Assembly: GCA_002335605.1 (NCBI GenBank) | Contig: BEDY01000004.1 | Span: 434,001 to 498,000 of the forward strand | Direction of reading: 5' to 3' | DNA: 64,000 bases | DNA from: Prillingera fragicola | Lineage: Eukaryota > Basidiomycota > Tremellomycetes > Trichosporonales > Trichosporonaceae | Shown: positions 1 to 9,881 of the stretch, in pieces | Layout: the number at the start of each line of letters is the position of its first letter | How positions within the stretch are numbered: position 1 is the stretch's first letter | Translations under genes and position numbers: made by a program | The notes under the pieces: model-generated | What the model was told of the DNA's origin: nothing | What the model saw: only the letters and a program-made list of their open reading frames with translations | The model's database searches: none

Positions 1-262
1 GTTATAAAACTCGACCTCTACTTTGATATGTTTGTTGGCATGCGGAGCGACACATGCCCATGCTCGCGTGGCGTGCCTGTGTCACTCGGCACGCACTCGG
101 CCAAACGAGGTCACTCGCCCATCACGCACGACAATGCAGCAAGACGGCCTAGGGCGGCGCATGGCATGCTCTCCAGGCAGTGACATCTGACCATGGCGTA
201 CACTGCTGCACACATGGTTGCGCCGCGCAGCGCACCAGATACACGTCCCCATGCACACATGG

Positions 263-1284
263 TTAGATGACCTCGACGACGCGCTGCTGGCTGTCCTTGT
301 CGAGCGCAGCCTCCATGTCCTTGACCATGGCGCGCACGCGCTCAACACCGACACGCACGACAGTCATGATCTCGTCCGTGCTCAAGGCACTGCCACCGGC
401 CTTGGACAGGACACAGAGCTCACGCTGGGCGTTGAGCGTGATGGTCATCGTGCCCGCGGCGAGAATCTCCTCGAGGTGGGTAGGGTCGAGGAGTGGTGGG
501 AGGTTTTCAAAGTAGGCAAAAGTGAGACAGAGGGGGGTGTGGTGGATAGCCAGAGGGGCTGGTGCGCGCTCGTCAGGCGAGTGGACAATGACCTCGTCGC
601 CAATAACCTCGACGTCAGGCTTGCGGAAGTGGCGCAAGGCTGTCATGGCTGCCAATGATGCACAGTCGAGCAGATTGCCGTCGTCGGAGAGGAAGTGAAG
701 CGTCAGGCGGAGGTGCCAGACCTGTATCGTCAGTAAGGAGAAGCAATTCCTTGCATCAAGACTGGGGCGACGCACCTTCTCTCCAGCAATGATACACAAT
801 GCCTCACGGTCGACGGCCTCGGTGCGCCTGATGCTCTTCTCCAGCAACCTCGTGATCATGACCTCGTCCTCTGATGCGCTGCGCCGTCAGTACAGCCCCC
901 TAGTTGAAAAACATCTGTGCAGCCGAGCGCCGCTGAGCCGTACTCACCGTCCAGCTTCGAACACACTCGACGCCATGGGGCTGATCTCCGAGTTGATCTG
1001 CAGGAAGCCCTCGTACGGCCTGTCATCCCTAGGCTTTGTAATAGTAGCAGTGACCTGCGCAAGCACACTGCTCTCTGTCAGCCTCCCAACCTCCATGGCC
1101 CAAGCACAAGCTAAACGTACACAGTCTTGCCCAAGCGACACTCGACGCTGCCCAACTCGGCACCAAAGCTGAGCTCATACTTGCGCTGCTCGAGGGGCAC
1201 ACGTCCGTCGAGGCGCTTACCCTCTTCGAGCGCAGCGACGAGAAAGTCTTTCTGGACAGACGGGGGGTCGATTTCGCGCGGCAT
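263..1284 (-). CDS. RRP45: Exosome complex subunit RRP45 (EXOSC9)
   Basis: RNase PH-like subunit of the six-membered ring of the RNA exosome, which processes and degrades RNA in nucleus and cytoplasm. Four exons with GT-AG borders (1121-1284, 948-1067, 776-878, 263-721; introns of 53, 69 and 54 nt) give about 281 residues, close to the usual size. The ATG at 1282-1284 starts MPREIDPPSVQKDFL, followed by RLDGR near residue 30, an LGKT strand, SPMASSVFEAGR, and then LSDDGNLLDCAS and FRKPDVEVIGDEV, which are landmarks of Rrp45/EXOSC9. In eukaryotes this ring is known to be structural rather than phosphorolytic. The gene is divergent from NDUFS6. Exon joins were worked out by hand; the family call is firm. 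Confidence 0.93.
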
Positions 1285-1881
1285 TGCTTGCGGTCTGGTA
1301 CGGTGAGGTTGTGGGTGGCGTTGGTGGTCAACTTTTGGACGAGGGTCATGAGCCCGAAGTGGCGTTTGGTTCCGTGCCTCCACCACAAGCTTGGCGTCCT
1401 GTATGCCTGTCACCCACGTTGATGGCGAGCTCTTCCTATGCATAGAGCTAATGTTTTTGACAGTAGCTAGCGCTAGACTGCGATCATGAGGCCTGAGAGC
1501 ACTGGAGTGCATGAGTAGGTACGCCAGGACTACGCAGCGAGACGGGACCGTGTCAACGGGCCCTCGAGTGGCACAGGACTTCTGTCCCATATATGCTGAG
1601 GGGCACCTTCTCATGCATGTGTTCACCTCTATTCCACCTCTAACACTGCCTCTGACTCTACAATGCACCTGGCTTGAAGCAACAACGTCCGCATCAGTGC
1701 ATGAGCAACAACAACGACAATGACATCTTGACCATCCGCCCTCCCGCGGTTGGTTGCTCGCTAGCGCCACACGCCATTTTCCGTCTATTCCCGCTCACCC
1801 AGGAGGCACCCACCCACCTTGTCCATCATCAACCCTCCCGAGCAGCCCACCAGACATCCCCTCACGCACCCCCGAACAGCC
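1285..1881. promoter_or_regulatory. Divergent intergenic promoter, RRP45/NDUFS6
   Basis: About 600 bases separate the two divergent start codons. A TATA-like CCATATATG lies near 1588-1596. I see no convincing gene, repeat or paired motif here. Confidence 0.4.
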
Positions 1882-2730
1882 ATGTCCCTCCTCCCCCGCC
1901 TCCTCCGCACCGCGGCACGCACGCCGCTTCTCGCGCGCGCCGGCTCGTCCTCGGCCCCCTCGCCCGTCCAGTTTATCGCGGCGGACATTTCGCCCCGCAC
2001 AGCCGGAGCGACTGTCGGCCAGTCGCCCAACGTGCCCAAGCCATGGAGCACCAACCAGAACCCCAAGCAGGACGCTTGGGACAATGCGCGTTCCGAGCAG
2101 GTCTACGTGCCCACCCAGCCCGACTCGCAGAGCGCCATGGGATTGCTGGAGCAGCAGCCCATTGTTATGGTTGCGGCCCGTGACGCGGTTTGCGACGGTG
2201 GTGAGTACAGCGCGCGCCCGAGCGTGGTGGGAGAGGCCAGGAAGGGACGGACGCGGTGAGGAGAGGTGGAGAGATAGCGGATCGTCAGACGAGACGGCGC
2301 CGAGACGTCTGCGGAGGATGGCCGGCACATGTCCGAACGGCTTGCAGTTGGCGGTATCGGTGTCTGTGTGGCTATGCTTCGACGCTGCCTAAGCGGCCGT
2401 CTCGCCCGACTGCTTTGCGATGTGGAGTGTACCGAGCTGCTTTCTCCCGGAGGCGAGATTCGCGGGAGAATGCCTGCGATCGCAACAGGCGCCGTGACCT
2501 CCCTGGCACTCTCCCAGCTGTGTCCCTCTCCTATCCTGCTCCGCTCGAATCCAAGCTACGAAAGCTAACAACCTCAGGCGGCGGTCCTCTTGGTCACCCC
2601 AAGATCTTTATCAACCTCGACAAGCCCGGCCCTCGCGCATGCGGCTACTGGTGAGTCTACGCTGTCCTCGGCATGGAACAGAGCTAACGACTGCAGCGGC
2701 ACGAGGTATGAGCAGGAGCACCACCACTAG
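1882..2730 (+). CDS. Mitochondrial complex I subunit NDUFS6 (zf-CHCC)
   Basis: Zinc-binding accessory subunit of NADH:ubiquinone oxidoreductase, located between the N- and Q-modules on the matrix side of the inner membrane. Exons 1882-2200, 2578-2650 and 2697-2730 join in frame to about 141 residues. The N-terminus (MSLLPRLLRTAARTPLLARA) is an Arg-rich mitochondrial presequence; the C-terminus holds the CHCC zinc site, with Cys before the first intron, then GHPKIFINLD, then ACGYCGTRY, the last Cys-x2-Cys being split by the second intron. It ends in a His triplet. The first intron is 377 nt, far longer than most introns here. Presence of this gene means the organism respires through complex I, unlike Saccharomyces. 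Confidence 0.93.
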
Positions 2731-3199
2731 GATATGCATTAGATCGGGAGTCTGCTGTGTCGCTGCTTCGAGGACGTTGGGATAGGACTGGACGAGGAGC
2801 GGGGGCCAGGAATGGACTTGTGGGGCGGACACGGAGCGGGTGAGGGGCTTCTTATCGGAGAGTGGAACACAAGCATTGCACAGTATCATGTGTGCTACTG
2901 CAATGCCTGTAATGGTGGGAAGGGTCAAGAAGGGGCAGAGGTGCTAGCTAGATGTGGACCGCTGGAGAAGTGGAGGCATCCATCGGAGAGGAGGGGGGGC
3001 ACACCTTGGGCACGTGGCTTGAACATCCGTCTGATCGAAACGCTGTTCATGTCAAAGCTACAGGTCCAGGCTTGTTCACAGGCTATCAATGTTCCTTCTC
3101 AGATCCATCTCAGATCCCTTTCCGATACTCGGCGCCCTCGGCGTCACCAGCTGCCATCCACCCACCGTCGCTCTTGGCCAGGCTATTCTTGGCGCCCGG
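2731..3199. other. Convergent intergenic region
   Basis: Lies between the 3' ends of NDUFS6 and the DUF1772-like gene, so it should hold only both 3' UTRs and terminators. No further gene is supported. Confidence 0.5.
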
Positions 3200-3814
3200 T
3201 TAAACCACGACAACCTCTACAACTGCGCGGTTGTCGTAGACAAGCGCCGCAAGAGTCATGGCCCAGGAGCCAAAGTAGAAGATGTGGCGCCAGTTATGCC
3301 TAGCGTCCCAGCGCTGGAGGAGATCGCTGACGCGCTGTCCCGGGGCCGAGTCCTCGAGGGCGCCTGCAGTCTTCTCATCGTCGGCAAGCGCGAGGAGCTC
3401 CTTGTTGGTCGGCCAGACCAAGGCAAAAGTGTACGGCACAATGGCGAGGCCAGTGACGGCGGCACCGATAGCGAGCTGGCCGATCATCTGGGCAGGGTGC
3501 TGCGTCGCGGCAAAGATGTTGAGTGCGGCACCGACCCCGGTAGCTCCCAGAGTCCACAGCTGTTGTCGTTAGAATCAGGAACAAAACAAAGGCCAAATAC
3601 GTACCGCTCCCTGGCTGTAGAAGGCGGACCAGGCCTTGATCTTGTCGCTAGCGGTGAGCTTGACGTGGGTCAGACGGCCGGTGAGGAGGGGCACGAGGCC
3701 GAACTGGGCGCCACCGAGGTTGGAGAAGAAGACATATGACGTCGCTGCCGAGGCGCCGACGAGAGCAAGTGTCGAGCGGGGAAGGGGAAGCCGGTCTGCG
3801 TAGAGGAGAGCCAT
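3200..3814 (-). CDS. DUF1772 / anthrone oxygenase-like membrane protein
   Basis: Small predicted membrane protein of about 189 residues from two exons (3605-3814, 3200-3559; 45-nt intron with CTAAC branch). The start ATG is at 3812-3814. It shows about four hydrophobic segments (TLALVGASAATSYVFFSN, the stretch around TLGATGVGAALNIFAATQ, GAAVTGLAIVPYTFALVW, and a final segment near the C-terminus that ends VVEVVVV), with a conserved-looking VWPTNKELL and a charged linker before the last segment. That layout is typical of the DUF1772 family, whose fungal members include anthrone oxygenase-like proteins, but most members are uncharacterised. There is no secondary-metabolite cluster around it, so I would not infer an anthrone substrate. 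Confidence 0.72.
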
Positions 3815-4349
3815 GGTTTAGTGAGGTCTTTATGGGCGTATGGGGGAGGTGGGAAGAGTAGCGATTGAGTTACGTGCCGTTGGGGTGGGGTGAGATCGAC
3901 TGTTCTTCAAGGGTGGAGGGACCGGCATCATTGCCCGAAGGTTTCATATTACGTAATATCACGTGTTATCCGCGTGGTTTTTCACTGTTATTTTTAATTT
4001 GGTTCCGCAATCTGCAGTCCACCTCGTGGCCAAAAAGTCGGAAGTGAGCAGAGCAACAACGTCTTCCTTTCCTGCTCATCATCATCCCCCTCTTTCCTCC
4101 TACACGTCCTATAGTCGTCTCTCTACGTGGGCTAGACAAGTGACAGCGGGAACATCTCGCCCAACGCGCATCCTGTTTGCAAGACTCCCAGTGTCGTGCC
4201 AGGCGCTCGCCTTGGTCGTCAACCGTCGTGCAGCGACATCGCTTGTAACCAGCACACGCCTCCACACGACCTCTGCAAGCAACCAAAAAGCTCCCTCAGC
4301 GGCCGCATTCTTGGCAGCCCAGTCTGAAAGGATACACGCGCAGAGCCTC
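3815..4349. promoter_or_regulatory. Divergent promoter with TTACGTAA palindrome and CACGTG
   Basis: Shared region between the DUF1772-like gene and the helicase. Positions 3946-3959 form a perfect 14-bp palindrome, ATATTACGTAATAT, containing TTACGTAA, a Yap/CREB-type bZIP half-site pair. CACGTG, the bHLH E-box, begins directly after it at 3960-3965. A pyrimidine-rich stretch from about 4060 resembles a fungal transcription start region, so much of 4060-4349 may be 5' UTR of the helicase. Confidence 0.6.
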
Positions 4350-7300
4350 ATGCAAGACGCCCACGACTCGGCACCTCCCCCTACCACCCATTCGTCTTCT
4401 GTGTCCAACCAGCTCAACTCTGCTTCTCAGCGCTGCGACCGCGACCGCGACGAACACCGCAACGACCGCTACGCATCTCGTGAAGCACACCGTTCAACCC
4501 GTGCTTGCACAGCAGGACCTCGAGGAGACAGCTATCTCCCAGACTCTTCGTTCTCTCACCCCAGTGCAGCCCCCTGTCGCGGCTACCGATCCGTCGCACG
4601 TCGACTAAGGGCAAAGGGCTCTTTCGGACCGGAAGCTCCTCTTGCTCGCGACTCTTTGCCGTCTAACCCCCATTCCACGCTCCGCCTCCAGGACCGCATC
4701 GCGCCCCGCGACCCCAGGTACGTTGCGTTGCTAATTTCAGCCGCTAATCTCAGCTCGAGCAAACGCCCCGCCGAGTCTGACCACAGCTCTTCTCAGCCTC
4801 CCAACAAGGCCCCACGTAACAGCAACGCTCTCCCCGGCGAATCTGACCCTGCAAGCATGGCTCCCTCTGGCCGGCATCACGGCCGCGGCCGTGCCAAGGG
4901 GCACGGATCGCGGAAGGCGCCTCCGCCGCAATTGCAAGAGCTGCCTGGACCCGTGCACTCGCGCGAGCACATACTCGCCGAGTTCTCACATGTCCCGGTC
5001 AAGGAGATTTGGGTGGAGAATCCGAAGGCGCCCCTTGCCAATCATCTCGGTGGAGGCGCCGGCGGTGCCCAGAATCTCGGCGTGGGAGGCAAGGCCTTCC
5101 AGGTTCAGGAGGGTCAGATTGGTGGCCAAAAAATGTTTCGGTGGGTGTAGTGTTGAAAGACTTGGCTAACGTCAGTGTTACCGTGTTGGCTAATGAGCAA
5201 TTGAATATTGTCGGCACCGGAGACCACACGAGCAAGAAGGAAGCCGAGAAGCTTGCCGCTTTGAGCGCGGTCATGCAGCTCGCTTACGCCGGTTTGCTCG
5301 AGAAAGGACGGAACAAGTCGGCAGCCGCTTCGCATGGTGGCGCTGGAACACCTACCTTGACCACACCAGTCTCGGGTGCTCTTGAGACTGCCAAGTTGTC
5401 GGACGGCTCTGAGATCACATACGACAAGGCACGACAGTTTATGGAGTACTACTGTGGGCGGTACAAGTTCCCAAAGCCCGAGATTGAGCTTTCGTCTTCT
5501 ACGACAAAGGCAAGGCCGGGACGCAATGGCGGCGGTGTCACCAACTGGGAGGCCGTCATGACGGTTGGCGGACGGAGGATCGGTATGGGCACAGGTGCCA
5601 CCAAGAAGGCTGCCCAGATCAGGTGTTACCTTGATGTTGCCGTGTACCTCGAGAGCTGCGATTCGCAGCTCTGGGCCGACTTTACCGAGTTTGCCAAGAA
5701 GGAGCCTGCCCTTGGAATGGCCCCACACCTCGTCTTCTCCATGTCTGAGAACCTCACCGAGGAGGTCCAGGGGCTCTGCGGTGACATTCGCCACTCGTTG
5801 TTGCACTACAACGCACCGCCAGCCAACATGGCCATTGGTGGTTCGCACGCAATGCCAGCGTGGAGTGGAGGACGAAAGTCATACGTGACCGAGAACGAGC
5901 TACGCGCAAAGTCACTCGCCCTCCAGGACAAGCTGGCCCGCTACGAGACCGACCCGCGCCTGGAGAAGATGCGCGAGACCCGCGCGTCACTGCCAGTCCA
6001 TTCACGTGCGACCGACATTCTGGCCAAGATTGAGGTCAACGACGTCACCATTGTTATGGCCGCCACGGGTTCCGGCAAGACGACTCAGATCCCCCAGTTG
6101 TTGTTTGACGACTATATCAACCGGGGAGAAGGCGCGCGTTGTAACATTGTATGCACGCAGCCGCGACGTCTTGCGGCCATGAGTGTTGCTGAGCGTGTTG
6201 CCGACGAGCGTGGTGACCAACTTGGTCAAGAGGTCGGCTACCAGGTGCGCTTCGACTCTAAGCTGCCCCAGCCCAACGGTTCCATCACTTTTTGCACGAC
6301 TGGTATCTTCCTCAAGCGCATGCAGTCGTCGCTTGGCGCTCAGGCCAACGCCGAGTCTGTGGCCGCCATGGACAAGGTGACGCACATTGTCGTCGACGAG
6401 GTCCACGAGCGTGACATTGACACCGACCTGTTACTTGTAGTCCTCAAGCGTTTACTAGCCGACCGCAAGGCCCGTGGCAAGCCCCTCAAAATCATCCTCA
6501 TGTCGGCGACCATTGACCCTTCGCTGTTCATGTCGTACTTTGCCGACGACCGTGGACGTCCTGCTCCCGTCGCCGAGGTGCCAGGTCGCACCTTCCCCGT
6601 CGAGAAGCACTACCTGGACGAATTCGTTGGTGAGCTCCGCACTGGCTTGGCTCCCGCGATGGGCGGCTGGGTGTTCCAGGAACGCAAGGTGGCCGAGTAC
6701 CTTGACCGCGAGATGAGCAGGGATCCCTCCAACTTTGCCAAGGTTACAGGCATATCGGGCGGTGAACTGGAAATCCCCTACCCTCTTGTCGCGCTCACGA
6801 TCGCCCACGTCATGAAGAGGTCAGAGGACGGACATGTTCTCGTGTTCTTGCCTGGATGGGAGGAGATCAAGAAGGTCGCCGATATCTTGCTCGACCAAGG
6901 AGGACGCTACCCCCTTCTTGGCCTTCACTTTGCCGACAGCGCAAAGTACAGTGTGCACTACCTGCACTCGACCATTCCTGCTGCAGAGCAGCGCGAGGTG
7001 TTCAAACCTCCTCCTCCTGGCGTGCGCCGTATTATTCTCGCCACCAACATTGCCGAGACAAGTGTCACTATCCCCGACGTCGTGTACGTCGTCGACTCGG
7101 CGCGCGTCAAGGAGAAGCGCTACGACCCCGACCGCCACATGTCATCGCTCGTCTCCGCGTGGGTTGGATCGTCCAACTTGGGCCAACGTGCTGGTCGTGC
7201 TGGTCGTCACCGTGAGGGAGAGTACTTTGGACTCTTGTCGACGATGCGCCGCGATTCGCTTGACCCGCACCAGTTGGTCGAGATGAAGCGTTCGGACTTG

Positions 7301-8737
7301 TCCAACGTTGTCATGCACGTCAAGGCGCTGAATCTGGGCGAGGTCGAGGACGTACTTGCCTCGACCATTGAACCTCCCGAGCAATCCCGTATCGTCGCCG
7401 CCCTCGAGACGCTACACATGCTTGGTGCTCTGGACGAGAACAAGAACCTGACGTCGCTTGGTCGTGTTCTGTTGCAGTTGCCTGTCGAAGCGCCCATCGG
7501 CAAGTTGTGTCTCTACGGCTCGTTCTTCCGCTGTCTGGACAGCGCACTCACCCTCGCGGCGGTCCTCACCAACCGCGACCCATTCCTCGCTCCGCTGCCC
7601 CTCAAGGCTGAGGCCGACGCGGTCAAGGACTCGTGGTCACCGATGGCTTTCCGTTCGGATCCGCTCGCCATTGTAGCAGCTTACAACAGCTGGGTGGCAT
7701 TTGACGACCGTGGAGACTACTCTGCTGGCTCGCGGTTCTGCCAGGACAACTTTTTGTCCAAGAGTACCCTCCTCCAGATCAAGCAGGTCAAGGGAAGCTT
7801 GCTGCAGTCGCTCGACCAGGCTGGTGTCATCGCCGTCTCGGCTGGCGGCAACGTTCGCAGTATCGGTCGTCGCCAGGAGGTGCCTCGCGAGCTGCGTGAG
7901 AATGACAACAGTCTGCCTCTGCTTGCTGCGCTCATCGCCATGGCCTCTGCACCCAACTTTGCCCTCCGCACGTCGGAGAAGACTTGCCGTACGTCGCAGG
8001 ACAAGATGGTCTTCATCCACGCTTCGTCGGTCAACTCGCGTCGTCGTGAGATTGGTGGCCCCGAAGAGTCTTCAGCGTCGTTCAACCCCGCTGAGAAGAG
8101 GCTATATGCCTTTGGCGAGAAGCAACGCAACGTTCCCCCCGGTGGTAACGCCAACAGTGCCCTCACCCAGCTGCGCAACGTCACCCGTCTCGACCCGCTG
8201 ACTTACCTCCTCTTTGGCGCGTACAAGCTGCTCGTCACGGGCCGCGGTCTCGAGTGCGACAACTGGCTCCCCGTCACCGGCAACCTGCACGCCCTCGACG
8301 ACGTTCAGCGCCTCAAGACCCTCCTCGAAACCTGCATGCTGCGCGTCTTTGAGGGTGTCGGCAAGTCGCTCACGCGCGACCGTGACCAGCGCTGGGCTGC
8401 CACCCGTGCCTCCGTTAACGTACGCTCCGGCTCGTCCCGCATTGAGGCAACAGTCAACGACCTCGAGGACGAACAGGAAAACGAGTCGGACGACAACGAC
8501 AACGACGCGGCCATTGACCCATCTATGCGCCTCCAGCACGAAATGTCGCAGCGCAACGTCCGCAAGATTGAGCCTCTGAGTCTAGACGAGATCAAAGAGC
8601 TCGAGCTCCTCACGACGGACGTGGTGCGCATTCTCGACGCATACGCGGGCGAGCGTGAGGGTACCGCTAGCGCGTACTCGTCGCGCCCGGCGACGCCTGC
8701 AAACGTATACCGCCCGCCGCAGTCGCGGAGGTACTAG
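4350..8737 (+). CDS. DEAH/RHA-family RNA helicase with dsRNA-binding modules
   Basis: Large ATP-dependent RNA helicase resembling DHX9/MLE and DHX36. Exons proposed: 4350-4717, 4754-5140, 5176-8737 (introns of 36 and 35 nt), about 1438 residues. Two N-terminal dsRNA-binding-like segments are visible, one across the second intron ending DHTSKKEAEKLAALSAV and one ending GTGATKKAAQIRCYLDV. Helicase motifs follow in order: GSGKTT (I), QPRRLAAMSVAERVA (Ia), DEVH (II), SAT (III), LVFLPGWEEI (IV), TNIAETSVTIPDVVYVVDS (V) and QRAGRAGR (VI), then HA2 and OB-fold regions. Motif II is DEVH rather than DEAH. The first in-frame ATG is 4350, but the Ser/Pro/Arg-rich leader is poorly constrained and the ATG at 4857 (MAPSGRHHGRGRAKG) is a good alternative. 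The first intron keeps frame even if retained. Confidence 0.9.
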
Positions 8738-9025
8738 AGAGGTAGTGAGCGGCGTCTCGACTCGGAGGCGTGCGCGCGGAACGGACAGACACCCATCTCA
8801 GCATAGTAGACACATTGGAGAGAGAGAGGAGAGAGGAAAAGGAGCAGCGATAGCATACAGCCAAGTCGGGCAATAGATTGGGGCTGTAGATGCACCTGTG
8901 TACATTGAGCTGTGGCACCGTCCGAGAAGCACGTTCAACACGGCGGCAGTTTGTTTGGTTTGAGCAGGTGCAGCCGTGGCGGTTGTTCGCCACCTAACTG
9001 AGCGGGCAGAACGACGAACATGTCC

Positions 9026-9129
9026 TCTTCGCTAGTATATCGGTTAGTATAATCGCCTCTCAAAGTGAGAGAGCCCCAGATCACCTGGGAAGCGCGCGAT
9101 AGAGCAGGGTTCGACTCCCTGGCGGAGAA
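9026..9129 (+). tRNA. tRNA-Glu (CTC) with 32-nt intron
   Basis: Acceptor arms TCTTCGC (9026-9032) and GCGGAGA (9122-9128) pair with one G-U, followed by discriminator A. The A-box region TAGTATATCGGTTAGTAT and B box GGTTCGACTCC are clear. Anticodon stem ATCGC/GCGAT (9052-9056, 9096-9100) closes loop C-T-CTC-A-C, with anticodon CTC at 9059-9061. A 32-nt intron occupies 9063-9094, directly 3' of position 37, the canonical place. A T-rich run (CTCTTTTAC) ends transcription by RNA polymerase III just downstream. Confidence 0.93.
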
Positions 9130-9881
9130 ATCTCTTTTACTTGTGCATGCACTGTACTTTTTTGCAAGTGGTGCGAAGGACGACGGGCGAGGGTAGACGG
9201 GAGACGGTGGTCGGTGCTGTGAAGTCCGTGGCCTGAGTGTGTGTGCGGCTCGCTCAGTTGCAGTCATTCCGACAGACTTGGATGGTGCACCACAAATGCC
9301 TGGCGTTTTTACTGGAGACACAGCATTCCGTTGCTGTTTGCGACGACACATGCGCAGGGGGAACAGACGTCCGTCCCCCCCAGCCACGTCTGCGCGACGC
9401 ACAGTCCGCCGCGACTCACCTGTGCAACCGAAGACTTGACCGAAGCTTGAGAGCCCCCCTGTTCTGCGAGGTATTGACTTTGTCCCTCTCGATCTCAATT
9501 CGAGAACAGTTCGATTTCAGCTCGGGCGGTTCTTCACGGCGTCGACTGCCGACGAAATCGCATGTGATGTTCGCGTATTGGTGGACCCGTTCGTCGCGGA
9601 GCAGCCAGAGAGAGTCAATAAGAAGAGTGAGGCGTTGGTCGCCCACCGCATGAAAAAAGGGGTGATCTGAGGGTGACCCAGGAGACGGCTGTGCTTCGAC
9701 AGATCGATCAGCTGTTGATCGTCACGAGCAAGATTGAGAAAAATGTCCCACAATCTTGAAGCGGCACGGTCGATTGAAACGTCAGTGGTCCCATCAGCGG
9801 TTGCAGTGGCAGTCTGTGGCGGCACTCCATGTCCAACGTGTCATGTAAATCATAGCAGTCGTCAGCTACAGCGCCAGCAGC
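9130..9881. other. Intergenic region after tRNA gene
   Basis: About 750 bases between the tRNA and the 3' end of the arrestin-type gene. A minus-strand open frame (9517-9825) begins only with GTG, lacks recognisable similarity and is not supported. I see no second tRNA or other RNA gene. Confidence 0.4.

Noticed and set aside
2201..2577. NDUFS6 first intron (377 nt) as snoRNA host
   Set aside because: No TGATGA-like box with CTGA, and no clear H/ACA layout by eye.
8935..9498. Minus-strand frame of 187 codons
   Set aside because: Runs through the tRNA-Glu gene on the opposite strand; no protein features.
9517..9825. Minus-strand frame of 102 codons near the tRNA
   Set aside because: Begins with GTG only, no ATG start, no similarity and composition unlike nearby genes.
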